Assembly (NCBI RefSeq): GCF_001983165.1
Contig: NZ_MNPU01000013.1
Location: 1-64,000 of the forward strand
Origin: Pseudomonas gessardii
GTDB lineage: Bacteria; Pseudomonadota; Gammaproteobacteria; Pseudomonadales; Pseudomonadaceae
Length of the DNA stretch: 64,000 nucleotides
Reading direction: 5' to 3'
Each line of letters begins with the position of its first letter. Position 1 is the first letter of the stretch. Shown here in pieces: positions 1 through 10,308 of the stretch. Both the position numbers and the translations under genes were made by a program. Below the pieces are notes generated by a model. The model did no database searches. It saw only the letters and a program-made list of their open reading frames with translations, and had not been told where the DNA came from.

Positions 1-152
1 TAACACCCAAGCAATTTGACTACTCGAAAGAGCATCAGATTGCGGTGTGTGAAGACGAAATGAACCGAAAGTTCGATACTCACAAAACACCGAAAGCTGT
101 CACATACCCAATTTGCTGAAGCGAGGCCTCTGCCGCGACTCAGTACCCGAAT
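1..152 (+). other. 23S-5S rRNA internal transcribed spacer
   Basis: The sequence opening with TAACACCCAAGCAATTTG, followed by GATTGCGGTGTGTGAAGACGAA, is the Pseudomonas-type spacer between the 23S and 5S rRNA genes. The 23S 3' end should lie just outside the left edge of the window. This spacer is processed out of the rRNA precursor. No tRNA gene is seen in it. Confidence 0.8.
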
Positions 153-272
153 TTCTTGACGACCATAGAGCATTGGAACCACCTGATCCCATCCCGAACT
201 CAGTAGTGAAACGATGCATCGCCGATGGTAGTGTGGGGTTTCCCCATGTGAGAGTAGGTCATCGTCAAGATT
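153..272 (+). rRNA. rrf: 5S ribosomal RNA
   Basis: This is a near-canonical Pseudomonas 5S rRNA. It has the block CCTGATCCCATCCCGAACTC (loop C region), the GATGGTAGTGTGGGG segment, and terminal strands CTTGACGAC and GTCATCGTCAAG that pair as helix I. Its length is about 120 nt. The ends are set by the helix and may be off by one or two bases. It is the last gene of an rRNA operon whose 23S gene lies to the left. Confidence 0.95.
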
Positions 273-283
273 AAATTCCGAAA

Positions 284-316
284 CCCCAATTGCGAAAGCA
301 GTTGGGGTTTTGTTTT
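284..316 (+). terminator. Rho-independent terminator of the rRNA operon
   Basis: The arms CCCCAATTGC and GCAGTTGGGG form a 10-bp stem (one G-U pair) around a GAAA tetraloop. A T-rich tract TTTTGTTTT follows. It lies 11 bases past the 5S gene. Confidence 0.9.
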
Positions 317-425
317 GGGCGGTTGAAAAGTACTGAGGTGATTTGGCACATAGTCCAACTCTGCCCATAACGCCCTTCAATGCTAAAGTCCCTCCCTCGA
401 TTTTGCTTTTCCCAAGGAAGCCGTT

Positions 426-3400
426 ATGCCGGATGCAACGTCCCTCAGCGCTGGATTCATGGTCGTCCACGGCAATCGCCTGGATGAACTGCGCAGCCTG
501 GTTGTCAGTTGGATGCGTCGTTATCCGCTGGCTCCCCTGGAAAACGAAATCGCCCTGGTGCAAAGCAACGGCATCGCGCAATGGCTCAAGCTGGCCCTTG
601 CCGAAGACCCGGAAGAGGACGACATGGGGGGCTGCGGCATCGCCGCAGCAATCGACGTGCAACTGCCCGGCAGCTTTATGTGGCAGCTCTATCGCATGGT
701 CTTGGGCCGCGACGAAATCCCGGTCAAGTCCCTGCTGGACAAGGCCCCGCTGACCTGGCGATTAATGCGCCTGCTGCCCGAGTTGATCGACCAGCCGCAC
801 TTCGAGCCCCTGCAACGCTTCCTCACCCACGACACTGACCTGCGTAAACGCTACCAACTGGCGGAACGCCTGGCCGACCTGTTCGACCAATATCAGGTCT
901 ACCGTGCGGACTGGCTGGAAGACTGGGCCGCTGGTCGCCACCAACTGCGCAATGGCCGAGGCGAAGCCAAGCCCCTGAGCCCGGCCAACTGCTGGCAGGC
1001 CGAGTTATGGCGGGCGTTGCTGCTGGACGTTGGCGAGCAAGGCATGGCGCAGAGCCGTGCCGGGGTCCACCAGCGTTTTATCGAGCGTATCAATAACCTG
1101 GACACCGCCCCGCAAGGCCTGCCGTCCCGAGTCATTGTGTTTGGCATTTCTTCCTTGCCCGCCCAAGCCCTGGAAGCGCTGGCCGGCCTGGCCCGTTTCA
1201 GCCAGGTGTTGCTCTGTGTACACAACCCTTGCCGTCACCATTGGTCTGACATCGTTGCCGACAAAGACCTCCTGCGAAACGAATACAAACGCCAGGCGCG
1301 CAAAACCGGAATGCCCGTCACCATCGACCCGCAAACCCTGCACCAGCACGCCCACCCCTTGCTGGCCGCCTGGGGCAAGCAAGGCCGCGACTACATCAAC
1401 CTGCTGGACAGCTACGACGACCCCAACAGCTACCGTTCGGCCTTCCGCGACGGGCGCATCGACCTGTTCAGCGACAGCGAACCGACCACCATCCTCAACC
1501 AGTTACAGGACGACATCCTCGAACTGCGCCCGCTCCCGGAAACCCGTGAACGCTGGCCTGCCGTCGATCTGCAGTACGACACCTCGATCCGCTTCCACAT
1601 CGCCCACAGCGCCCAGCGCGAAGTGGAAATCCTCCACGACCAACTGCTCCAGCGCTTCAGCGCGGACCCCACGTTGCGCCCTCGCGACGTTATCGTCATG
1701 GTCCCCGACGTTGACAGCTATGCACCGCATATCCGCGCAGTTTTCGGCCAGTTGGATAAAAAAGACCCACGCTTCATCCCCTTCACCCTGACGGACCAGG
1801 GCCAACGGGGCCGCGACCCACTGTTGATCGCCGTCGAGCATCTGCTGAAACTCCCGGACAGCCGTTTCCCGGTCAGCGAAATCCTCGACTTGCTGGACGT
1901 TCCCGCCCTGCGCGAACGCTTCGCCATCCAGGAGCGCGACCTGCCCACCCTGCACCGCTGGATAGAAGGTGCGGGCATCCGTTGGGGGCTCAATGCCGAG
2001 CAGCGCGCCGGCCTGGGCCTGCCCAGCGCGCTGGAACAGAACAGCTGGCGATTCGGCCTGCGCCGCATGTTGCTGGGCTATGCCGTCGGCAGTGGCGCAG
2101 CCTGCGACGGCATTGAACCCTATGACGAAATCGGCGGCCTCGACGCCGCGCTGATTGGCCCACTGGTCGCCTTGCTTGACGCACTGCACGCTGCACATCA
2201 AGCCCTGTCACAACCCGCAACCCCACAAGCCTGGGGCGCACGCCTGCAAGACCTGATGCAGCGCTTCTTCCTGCCCAGCAATGAACACGATGACTATCTG
2301 CTGGGCCAGTTGGAGCAACTGCGGGAAGACTGGCTGGAAACCTGCGAGTCTGTTGGCCTGTACGACGAATTACCGCTGACCGTCGTCCGTGAGGCCTGGC
2401 TTGCCGGCCTCGACCAGGGCCGCCTGTCCCAGCGTTTCCTGGCCGGTGCCGTGAACTTCTGCACCCTGATGCCGATGCGCGCCATTCCCTTCAAGCTGGT
2501 ATGCCTGCTGGGCATGAACGACGGCGACTATCCGCGCGCGCAACCGCCGCTGGATTTCGACTTGATGGGCAGCGACTACCGTCCCGGCGACCGCTCCCGA
2601 CGTGAAGACGACCGATACCTGCTGCTGGAGGCCCTGCTGTCTGCACGCGACCAGCTCTACATCAGTTGGGTTGGCCGCAGCATCCGCGATAACAGCGAGC
2701 GCCCGGCGTCGGTGCTGATCGGCCAGTTGCGCGACCACCTTGCCAGTGGCTGGCAGCATGCCCAGGAGCAACCGCTGCTGGAGGCGATGACCCAGGAGCA
2801 CCCGCTGCAACCCTTCAGTGCACGCTACTTCCACGCGGGCGATCCACTGTTCAGCTATGCCCGCGAATGGCAGCTATTGCACGCAGCCCAGGACGAGGTC
2901 CGCGAAACAACCGGCCTGGCAGCCTACATCCAGGAAGACCCCCTGAGTCTGGGCCAATTGCAGGATTTTTTGCGCAACCCCGTCAGGCATTTCTTCAGTC
3001 AGCGCCTCAAAGTGTTTTTCGAGGCTGCCGAAGTGCCCCTGGCCGATGAGGAACCCTTCGTCCTCGACGCCTTGCAGCGCTACACCTTGAGCGATAGCCT
3101 GCTCGCCGCCGCGTTGACCGACCCGGATCATCTGGAGCAAGCCCTGGAGGCCCAGGCGCAACGGCTGCAAGGGAGTGGCCTGCTGCCCATGGTCGGCTTC
3201 GGCGAATGCCTGCGCAATGAACTGATCGAACCCTTGCCCGACTTGCTGCAACGCTACCAGCAACTCCTGGCGCTTTGGCCTACGCCACACAACACGGCGG
3301 AACCCGTCAGTTTCGCGCACCAGGGCATTGAGCTCGATGGCTGGGTCAGCGGCTTGCACCGGCGCAGTGATGGCGGCTTGCTCAGTGTGACCACCATCCC

Positions 3401-3875
3401 CAACAGCATCGGCTCGATCAAGACCCGCAAGTGGCATCGCCTGATCCGCCCATGGGTCAATCACCTGGTGGCCTGTGCCTGTGGCCTGCCCCTGAGCACC
3501 GGCCTGGTGGCCAGCGATGACACACTCCTGCTGGCGCCACTGGCGCAAAACCTTGCCCAGGATGTACTCGGCAATCTGCTCCTGGCCTGGAAAACAGGTA
3601 TGAGCGAACCGCTACCGATCGCGGTCAAGACCGCCTTCGCCTGGCTCGGCCAGACTGACCCGGACAAAGCCCAGGCCGCCGCGCTTAAAGCCTACGAAGG
3701 CGATGGCATCACCAGCGATGGCGAGCGCCGCGAAAGCCCGGCCCTCACCCGACAGTTCCCCGACTATGCGGCCCTGGTCGCCAGCGAAGAGTTTGAAGGC
3801 TGGTGCGAAACCCTGTATCGACCCTTGATCAGCGCCCCCTGGCGATCACTGACCAGCGAGGAGGCCCGCCCATGA
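426..3875 (+). CDS. recC: Exodeoxyribonuclease V subunit gamma (RecC)
   Basis: The product is 1149 residues, the usual size for RecC. RecC is the scaffold and Chi-recognition subunit of the RecBCD helicase-nuclease, which resects double-strand breaks and loads RecA. The N-terminus (GFMVVHGNRLDELRSLV) and the segment LLGMNDGDYPRAQPPLDFDL are typical RecC sequence; the family has a degenerate helicase fold without a working Walker motif. AAGGAAG lies five bases before the ATG at 426. The stop overlaps the recB start (ATGA), so the three genes are translationally coupled in the order recC-recB-recD. Nothing looks broken. Confidence 0.96.
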   Translation: MPDATSLSAGFMVVHGNRLDELRSLVVSWMRRYPLAPLENEIALVQSNGIAQWLKLALAEDPEEDDMGGCGIAAAIDVQLPGSFMWQLYRMVLGRDEIPVKSLLDKAPLTWRLMRLLPELIDQPHFEPLQRFLTHDTDLRKRYQLAERLADLFDQYQVYRADWLEDWAAGRHQLRNGRGEAKPLSPANCWQAELWRALLLDVGEQGMAQSRAGVHQRFIERINNLDTAPQGLPSRVIVFGISSLPAQALEALAGLARFSQVLLCVHNPCRHHWSDIVADKDLLRNEYKRQARKTGMPVTIDPQTLHQHAHPLLAAWGKQGRDYINLLDSYDDPNSYRSAFRDGRIDLFSDSEPTTILNQLQDDILELRPLPETRERWPAVDLQYDTSIRFHIAHSAQREVEILHDQLLQRFSADPTLRPRDVIVMVPDVDSYAPHIRAVFGQLDKKDPRFIPFTLTDQGQRGRDPLLIAVEHLLKLPDSRFPVSEILDLLDVPALRERFAIQERDLPTLHRWIEGAGIRWGLNAEQRAGLGLPSALEQNSWRFGLRRMLLGYAVGSGAACDGIEPYDEIGGLDAALIGPLVALLDALHAAHQALSQPATPQAWGARLQDLMQRFFLPSNEHDDYLLGQLEQLREDWLETCESVGLYDELPLTVVREAWLAGLDQGRLSQRFLAGAVNFCTLMPMRAIPFKLVCLLGMNDGDYPRAQPPLDFDLMGSDYRPGDRSRREDDRYLLLEALLSARDQLYISWVGRSIRDNSERPASVLIGQLRDHLASGWQHAQEQPLLEAMTQEHPLQPFSARYFHAGDPLFSYAREWQLLHAAQDEVRETTGLAAYIQEDPLSLGQLQDFLRNPVRHFFSQRLKVFFEAAEVPLADEEPFVLDALQRYTLSDSLLAAALTDPDHLEQALEAQAQRLQGSGLLPMVGFGECLRNELIEPLPDLLQRYQQLLALWPTPHNTAEPVSFAHQGIELDGWVSGLHRRSDGGLLSVTTIPNSIGSIKTRKWHRLIRPWVNHLVACACGLPLSTGLVASDDTLLLAPLAQNLAQDVLGNLLLAWKTGMSEPLPIAVKTAFAWLGQTDPDKAQAAALKAYEGDGITSDGERRESPALTRQFPDYAALVASEEFEGWCETLYRPLISAPWRSLTSEEARP

Positions 3876-6800
3876 GTGCCATCAAACCCCTGGCCCTGGC
3901 CTTCCCCCTGCGTGGCAGCCAACTGATCGAAGCCAGTGCTGGCACCGGCAAGACTTTCACCATCTCCGCGTTGTACCTGCGCCTGGTCCTGGGGCACGGT
4001 GGCGATGAGGCGGGTTTTGGCCGCGAGTTACTGCCGCCACAAATCCTCGTGGTGACCTTCACCGATGCCGCCACCAAAGAGCTGCGCGAACGCATCCGCA
4101 CCCGCCTGGCACAGGCGGCGCGCTTCTTTCGTGACGAGATCGAACAGCCCGACGCCTTGATTGCCGAGCTGCGCGATCACTACAGCGCCGAGCAATGGCC
4201 AGGCTGCGCCAACCGTCTCGACATCGCCGCGCAATGGATGGACGAGGCCGCCGTCTCGACCATCCACAGTTGGTGCCAGCGCATGCTGCGCGAACACGCC
4301 TTCGACAGTGGCAGCCTGTTTACCCAGACCCTGGAAACCGACCACAGCGACCTGCTCGGCGAAGTGCTGCGCGACTACTGGCGGCTGTTCTGCTACCCGA
4401 TGCACGGCGATGCCCTGAACTGGGTCCGCGCCAACTGGGGCGGCCCTGCGGCGCTGATGCCCCGGGTGCGCGCGTTGTTCGGCAGCGAGCGCCCCAGTGA
4501 CGACCCCCGTGAGCCTGCCGAACTGATCGAGACCTGCCTGCACGAGCGCCGTGAGGCCCTGGTGGCGCTCAAGGCCCCTTGGCTGCAATGGGCGGGCGAG
4601 TTGCGCGAAATCTGCCTGCAAGCCGTCGCCGCCAAGGCGGTGGATGGTCGCAAGATGCAGGCCCGTTATTTCGAGCCCTGGTTTGAGAAACTCAGCGCCT
4701 GGGCCGCCGACGAAACCCTGGAACAACTGGATATCGGCACTGGCTTCACGCGCCTGACCCCCGATGGCATGGCCGAGGCCTGGAAGGGCGATGCGCCCCA
4801 TCATCCGGGCCTGGATGCCATGGCGGGCCTCAAGGCCAGCCTCGACGCCTTGCCCACGCCTGATGCCGCAGTGTTGCAACATGCGGCCGCCTGGGTCGGC
4901 AAACGGTTTGAAGAAGAGAAGCGCCGGCGCGCCGAGATGGGGTTTGACGATATGCTCATTCGCCTGGACGCCGCCCTGCAAGCCGAGGGGGGCGAACGCC
5001 TGGCCAGTGTGATCCGCGAGCAGTTCCCGGTGGCCCTGATCGACGAATTCCAGGACACCGACCCGGTGCAGTACCGGATCTTTGAAAGCATCTACCGCAT
5101 CGAAGACAACAGCCCGCACAGCGGCCTGTTCCTGATCGGCGACCCCAAGCAGGCGATCTACGCCTTTCGCGGCGCCGATATCTACACCTACCTGCGCGCC
5201 CGCCAGGCCACCGCCGGGCGCTTGCACACCCTGGGCACCAACTTTCGCTCCAGCCATGCCATGGTCGAGGCGGTCAACCACGTGTTCGAGCGTGCGGAAA
5301 CCGGGCGTGGGGCATTTCTGTTTCGTGAGCCCGACGGCGAGAACCCGGTGCCGTTCCTGCCGGTCTCTTCCCAGGGCCGCAAGGAGCAGTTGCAGGTCGA
5401 TGGCCACCCATTGCCGGCCCTGAATCTCTGGCACTTGCCCACCGACCAGCCGATCTCCAATGTGCTGTATCGCCAGCAACTGGCCGGCGCGTGCGCCAGC
5501 CAGATTGTCGCGTTGCTCAATGGTGGCCAGCAGGGCACGGCGGGGTTTATCAAGGGGACGGACTTTACTCCCGTGCAACCGTCGAACATCGCCATCCTCG
5601 TGCGTGACGGCAAGGAAGCCCAGGCCGTACGCGGCGAACTGGCCGCGCGCGGTGTGCGCAGTGTGTACCTGTCCGATAAGGATTCGGTGTTCGCCTCCCA
5701 GGAAGCCCACGACCTGCTCGCCTGGCTCAAGGCCTGTGCCGAACCGGATGTCGAGCGCCCGCTGCGCGCGGCCCTGGCCTGCGTCACCCTCAACCTGTCG
5801 TTGGCGGAACTGGAGCAACTGAACCAGGACGAACTGGCCTGGGAGCAGCGAGTCATGCAGTTTCGCGACTACCGCGTGATCTGGCGCACCCAGGGCGTGC
5901 TGCCGATGCTGCGGCGCCTGCTGCATGACTTCAAGTTGCCGCAAACCCTGATCGCCCGCAGCGATGGCGAACGGGTGCTGACCAACCTGTTGCACCTGTG
6001 CGAATTGCTGCAACAGGCCGCCGCTGAATTGGACGGCGAACAAGCGCTGGTCCGTCATTTGGCAGAACACCTGGCGCTGTCGGGCCAGGCTGGCGAAGAG
6101 CAGATTTTGCGCCTGGAAAGCGATGAGCAACTGGTCAAGGTGGTGACCATCCACAAATCCAAGGGCCTGGAATACGACCTGGTGTTCCTGCCGTTTATCT
6201 GCTCGGCCAAGCCTGTGGACGGCAGTCGCCTGCCGCTGCATTATCACGATGCCAACGGCAAGTCCCAGGTCAGCCTCAAACCCACCGCCGAACTGATCGC
6301 CCAGGCCGACGACGAGCGCCTGGCCGAAGACCTGCGCCTGTTCTACGTGGCCCTGACCAGGGCCAAACATGCCTGTTGGCTCGGCGTGGCCGACCTCAAG
6401 CGTGGCAATAACAACAGTTCGGTGTTGCACCTGTCGGCCCTGGGCTATCTGCTGGGAGGGGGCGCGGCGTTGGGTGAGTCTGCAGCCCTGGCCCGTTGGC
6501 TGATGGATGTGCAGGACGGCTGCGCGGCGATTGCCTACGGGCACATGCCAGACGCCGACAGCAATATCTACCAGCCACCGCGCAATGACGCGACCTTGCT
6601 CGCGCCGCTGTTGCCCAAGCGCAAGGCTGCAGAAAACTGGTGGATTGCCTCCTACAGCGCCCTGCGCATCGGCGAAAGCATGAGCGCCGCCAACCTGGAA
6701 GCCCCGGAAAGCCCACAAGCACAGAAACTGTTCGACGACGAACGCCTGGACCCGGATGCACCGCGCGAAGTCGCCGCGTCTGGCGGCGATATCCACCGTT

Positions 6801-7552
6801 TCCCACGGGGGCCCAACCCCGGGACCTTTCTCCACGGCCTGCTGGAGTGGGCCGGCAACGAAGGCTTCAACGTGAGCCCCGAAGCCATCGAAGATGCCGT
6901 CGCGCGGCGTTGCAACCGACGCGGCTGGGAAGGCTGGATCGGCACCCTCGGCGACTGGCTCGGGTACCTGCTGCAAGTGCCACTGGGCCTGGGCCATGGG
7001 CAGGCAGCGGTGACCCTGAGCGAGCTGCAGCAGTATCAGATCGAAATGGAGTTCTGGTTCGCCAGCCACTCCGTCGATGTGCTCGTCCTCGACCAACTGG
7101 TCTGCCAATACACCCACGCCGGCGTGTCGCGGGTCGCCGCCGAGCCGGTGTTGCTCAACGGCATGTTCAAGGGCTTTATCGACCTGACGTTTGAACATGA
7201 CGGCCGCTACTACGTGGCCGACTACAAATCCAACTGGCTCGGCGCCGACGACGCGGCCTACACCCGCGAGGCCATGGAACAGTCGATTCTCGACCATCGC
7301 TATGACCTGCAATACGTCCTCTACCTGCTGGCCCTGCATCGCCAGCTCAAGGCGCGCCTGCCCGATTACGAGTACGACCGGCATGTGGGCGGCGCCCTCT
7401 ACCTGTTCCTGCGCGGTAGCCAAGCCGTGAGCCAGGGCGCGTATTTCACCCGGCCGCCACGGGAACTGATCGAACGCCTGGACCTGTTGTTCCAGGGCAA
7501 GCCGCAACCGCCCAAGGTCGAACCGGCCTGGGAACAAGGAGTCCTGCTATGA
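3872..7552 (+). CDS. recB: Exodeoxyribonuclease V subunit beta (RecB), helicase-nuclease
   Basis: RecB is the 3'-5' SF1A helicase and the only nuclease of RecBCD. With a start at 3872 it has 1226 residues. Walker A (AGTGKT) is at 23-28, motif II DEFQD begins at D391, and motif VI VALTRA is at 826-831. The C-terminal nuclease domain keeps D1104, D1117 and K1119 (FID...ADYK), with the same spacing as the E. coli active-site residues. The reading frame is open further upstream to 3803, but MSAIKPLAL at 3872 is preferred: it overlaps the recC stop as ATGA and begins just before the helicase fold. All key residues are present, so the enzyme should be active. Confidence 0.96.
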   Translation: MSAIKPLALAFPLRGSQLIEASAGTGKTFTISALYLRLVLGHGGDEAGFGRELLPPQILVVTFTDAATKELRERIRTRLAQAARFFRDEIEQPDALIAELRDHYSAEQWPGCANRLDIAAQWMDEAAVSTIHSWCQRMLREHAFDSGSLFTQTLETDHSDLLGEVLRDYWRLFCYPMHGDALNWVRANWGGPAALMPRVRALFGSERPSDDPREPAELIETCLHERREALVALKAPWLQWAGELREICLQAVAAKAVDGRKMQARYFEPWFEKLSAWAADETLEQLDIGTGFTRLTPDGMAEAWKGDAPHHPGLDAMAGLKASLDALPTPDAAVLQHAAAWVGKRFEEEKRRRAEMGFDDMLIRLDAALQAEGGERLASVIREQFPVALIDEFQDTDPVQYRIFESIYRIEDNSPHSGLFLIGDPKQAIYAFRGADIYTYLRARQATAGRLHTLGTNFRSSHAMVEAVNHVFERAETGRGAFLFREPDGENPVPFLPVSSQGRKEQLQVDGHPLPALNLWHLPTDQPISNVLYRQQLAGACASQIVALLNGGQQGTAGFIKGTDFTPVQPSNIAILVRDGKEAQAVRGELAARGVRSVYLSDKDSVFASQEAHDLLAWLKACAEPDVERPLRAALACVTLNLSLAELEQLNQDELAWEQRVMQFRDYRVIWRTQGVLPMLRRLLHDFKLPQTLIARSDGERVLTNLLHLCELLQQAAAELDGEQALVRHLAEHLALSGQAGEEQILRLESDEQLVKVVTIHKSKGLEYDLVFLPFICSAKPVDGSRLPLHYHDANGKSQVSLKPTAELIAQADDERLAEDLRLFYVALTRAKHACWLGVADLKRGNNNSSVLHLSALGYLLGGGAALGESAALARWLMDVQDGCAAIAYGHMPDADSNIYQPPRNDATLLAPLLPKRKAAENWWIASYSALRIGESMSAANLEAPESPQAQKLFDDERLDPDAPREVAASGGDIHRFPRGPNPGTFLHGLLEWAGNEGFNVSPEAIEDAVARRCNRRGWEGWIGTLGDWLGYLLQVPLGLGHGQAAVTLSELQQYQIEMEFWFASHSVDVLVLDQLVCQYTHAGVSRVAAEPVLLNGMFKGFIDLTFEHDGRYYVADYKSNWLGADDAAYTREAMEQSILDHRYDLQYVLYLLALHRQLKARLPDYEYDRHVGGALYLFLRGSQAVSQGAYFTRPPRELIERLDLLFQGKPQPPKVEPAWEQGVLL

Positions 7553-9597
7553 GCCTCTCGACGCTGCCGCTGGAGGCACTGGCACCGCTGGCACGCGCTG
7601 ACGACCTGATGCACCTGCTGGCACGCTGGGTCGAGCGCGGCTGGCTGCGGGCGCTGGACAAGGCATTCGTGGGCTTTCTGCATGAGCTCGACCCACAGGC
7701 CGATCCCCTGGTGCTGCTGGCCGCCGCCCTGACCAGCCACCAACTGGGCCACGGCCACGTGTGCCTGGACGTGTTCGAGACCCTGAACGCCCCGGATTTT
7801 GCCCTGTCGTTGCCCCCTGAAGGGGATCTTTCCAGTGGCGCGATGCTGCTGCCTTCGCAACTGCTCGATGGCCTGGACGGTGCGCACTGGTGCCACGCCC
7901 TGGCGGCGAGCACGCTGGTGGCGCTGGCTGGCGATGGCAGTGAGACGGCACACAGCCGGCCGCTGGTGTTGTCGGGCAAGCGCTTGTATCTGCGCCGCTA
8001 CTGGACCTATGAGCGGCGCATCGACAGCGCCTTGCGTCAGCGTCTTGCCGTGCAGGAAGCGGTCTCGGCAGACCTGCCCCAGCGTTTGAATGGCCTGTTC
8101 CAGCAGCCGCCACCCGATGGCGTGGTCGACTGGCAGAAACTCGCCTGTGCCCTGGCCACGCGGGGGGCGTTCAGCATCGTCACCGGCGGCCCCGGCACCG
8201 GCAAGACCACCACCGTGGTACGCCTGCTGGCATTGCTGCAAGCACCTGCGGTGGAGCAGGGCACGGCGTTGCGCATCCGCCTGGCGGCGCCCACCGGCAA
8301 GGCGGCGGCGCGCTTGACCGAGTCCATCAGCCAGCAAGTGCGCTCGCTGCAAGTGCCCGAGGCCTTGCGCGAAAAAATCCCCACCGAGGTCACCACCGTG
8401 CACCGTCTGTTGGGCAGCCGTCCCGGTACTCGGCATTTTCGCCATCACGCGGGCAACCTGTTGCCGCTGGATGTGCTGGTGGTGGATGAAGCCTCGATGA
8501 TCGACCTGGAAATGATGGCCAACCTGCTGGATGCCTTGCCGCCCCATGCACGCCTGGTACTGCTGGGGGACAAGGACCAATTGGCCTCGGTGGAAGCCGG
8601 CGCGGTGCTCGGCGATTTGTGTCGCGATGCCGAGGCTGGCTGGTACAGCCCCGACACGCGCCAATGGCTGGAACGTGTCAGCGGCGAGACCCTGGCGGGC
8701 AGCGGCCTGCAGGAAGACCTCGACGCCAGTCATCCGCTGGCGCAACAAGTGGTCATGCTGCGTTACTCCCGGCGCTTCGGCGAAGGCAGTGGCATCGGCC
8801 AACTGGCGCGCTGGGTCAACCAGCAAAACCCCGAGCAGGCCCGCCAACGGCTGGACGCCGGCAGCCACGACCTGTTTTGCCTGCGCCTCAAGGGCGAGCA
8901 TGACCGCGCCCTGGAGCGCCTGGTGTTGGACGGGCAGGGCGGCGACGCCCAGGGCTATCGCTACTACCTGAACCTGCTGCGCACCTCGCGCCCGACGGCC
9001 GAGACACCACGCGACGACCCGCGCTGGACTGACTGGGCGCGTCAGTTGTTGCAAGCCTTCGATGCCTTCCAGTTGCTGTGCGCGGTGCGCAAGGGGCCCT
9101 GGGGTGTGGAGGGCCTCAACCAGCGCATCACGGCGGCGTTGCTCAAGGCGCGGCTGATCGACAGCGACCAGCAATGGTACGAAGGCCGTCCGGTACTGAT
9201 GACCCGCAACGACTACGGCCTGGGCTTGATGAACGGCGACATCGGAATTGCCTTGAAGCTGCCCGAAAGTGACGGTGGGCCGCAGGTGTTGCGCGTTGCC
9301 TTCCCGCGCAACGATGGCCAGGGCGGCGTGCGCTTTGTGTTGCCCAGCCGCCTCAATGATGTGGAAACCGTCTACGCCATGACCGTGCACAAATCCCAAG
9401 GCTCGGAGTTCGCCCACACGGCCCTGATCCTGCCGGATGCGCTGAACCCGGTACTGACCAAGGAGCTGATTTACACCGGCATCACCCGGGCCAAGGATCG
9501 CTTCAGTTTGATCGAAACCCGTGGTGGGGTTTTCGAGGAAGCGGTGCGGCGCAAGGTGAAACGATTGAGCGGGCTGATGTTGGCGCTAGGGGCATAA
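7549..9597 (+). CDS. recD: Exodeoxyribonuclease V subunit alpha (RecD)
   Basis: RecD is the 5'-3' SF1B helicase of RecBCD. The product is 682 residues, somewhat longer than the E. coli protein. GPGTGKT at 214-220 is Walker A. Further on are the DEASMID Walker B region and, near the C-terminus, TVHKSQGSEF and the TGITRAKDRF motif. The start overlaps the recB stop (ATGA). It is the last gene of the unit. The 138 bases after it hold no clear terminator hairpin before the yfiR start. Confidence 0.95.
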   Translation: MSLSTLPLEALAPLARADDLMHLLARWVERGWLRALDKAFVGFLHELDPQADPLVLLAAALTSHQLGHGHVCLDVFETLNAPDFALSLPPEGDLSSGAMLLPSQLLDGLDGAHWCHALAASTLVALAGDGSETAHSRPLVLSGKRLYLRRYWTYERRIDSALRQRLAVQEAVSADLPQRLNGLFQQPPPDGVVDWQKLACALATRGAFSIVTGGPGTGKTTTVVRLLALLQAPAVEQGTALRIRLAAPTGKAAARLTESISQQVRSLQVPEALREKIPTEVTTVHRLLGSRPGTRHFRHHAGNLLPLDVLVVDEASMIDLEMMANLLDALPPHARLVLLGDKDQLASVEAGAVLGDLCRDAEAGWYSPDTRQWLERVSGETLAGSGLQEDLDASHPLAQQVVMLRYSRRFGEGSGIGQLARWVNQQNPEQARQRLDAGSHDLFCLRLKGEHDRALERLVLDGQGGDAQGYRYYLNLLRTSRPTAETPRDDPRWTDWARQLLQAFDAFQLLCAVRKGPWGVEGLNQRITAALLKARLIDSDQQWYEGRPVLMTRNDYGLGLMNGDIGIALKLPESDGGPQVLRVAFPRNDGQGGVRFVLPSRLNDVETVYAMTVHKSQGSEFAHTALILPDALNPVLTKELIYTGITRAKDRFSLIETRGGVFEEAVRRKVKRLSGLMLALGA

Positions 9598-9735
9598 GGG
9601 TGTAGCCAAAACCTGACCGAACTGTCGGATTTTATTGGTAAATGGCGCAATCTACCTAGGCCCCGTGTCGCTGGGTTTTCCGCCAATATGCTATCGTTGC
9701 GGCATCATCCCGAGAAGATCAAAGAGAATTGCTGC

Positions 9736-10308
9736 ATGAACGTGGCTGTCTCGCCCGCAGAGCGTAGTTGGAGCTGGAGACGAATGCTGCTGTTGGCCGT
9801 TCTGTGCCTCGTCACGCCTTTGGCTTTTGCCCAGGCGTCCGTTGCCAGTGCGGCTGACCAACGGGCCCAGGCAGTGACCCAAGTGGTGCTGGGGATTCTC
9901 AGCTACGCCCGTTGGCCGGTGGAACCCGCCCAACTGCGTTTGTGCATCGTTGGCCCGACCCAATACACCGACGACCTGGTCAAAGGCACCACACAGGCCA
10001 CGGGCCGACCGGTGGTGGTCCAGCGCCTGCTGGCGGACAACCCCAATATCGTCAACGCCTGCGACGCGCTGTATATCGGCAAGCTCAGCCCTGAAGAACG
10101 CAGCCACTTGTTTACCTCGTTGATCGGCCATCCGGTGTTGAGCATCAGCGAAGGCGGTGACCAATGCACCGTGGGCAGTCTGTTCTGCCTGCGGGTCAGC
10201 GATGAGCAGGTGTCGTTCGAGGTCAACCTCGATTCCGTGGCCCGCAGCGGTGTGCGCATTCATCCCAGCGTCCTGCAGCTATCCCGTCGTCGGGCGCCGG
10301 AGTCATGA
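9736..10308 (+). CDS. yfiR: YfiR, periplasmic repressor of the diguanylate cyclase YfiN
   Basis: This 190-residue protein of the YfiR/DUF4154 family has a basic N-terminus, then a hydrophobic signal peptide (MLLLAVLCLVTPLAFAQA) cut after AQA. By family knowledge it is a periplasmic, disulfide-containing protein that binds and silences YfiN. The first in-frame ATG is at 9688. The start at 9736 is preferred because AAAGAGAA precedes it and because it gives the usual length and a proper signal peptide. The stop overlaps the yfiN start as ATGA. Cysteines at CDAL and in CTVGSLFCLRV fit the redox-sensing role described for the family. Confidence 0.9.
   Translation: MNVAVSPAERSWSWRRMLLLAVLCLVTPLAFAQASVASAADQRAQAVTQVVLGILSYARWPVEPAQLRLCIVGPTQYTDDLVKGTTQATGRPVVVQRLLADNPNIVNACDALYIGKLSPEERSHLFTSLIGHPVLSISEGGDQCTVGSLFCLRVSDEQVSFEVNLDSVARSGVRIHPSVLQLSRRRAPES

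Noticed and set aside
4028..7537. 1169-residue open frame on the minus strand, opposite recB
   Set aside because: It mirrors the recB codons in a G+C-rich gene, where long antisense frames are common. It has no domain-like sequence, while recB on the other strand is complete with all motifs.
7399..9417. 672-residue minus-strand frame opposite recD
   Set aside because: Antisense shadow of recD with Gln/His/Arg/Ala-rich composition and no recognisable family.
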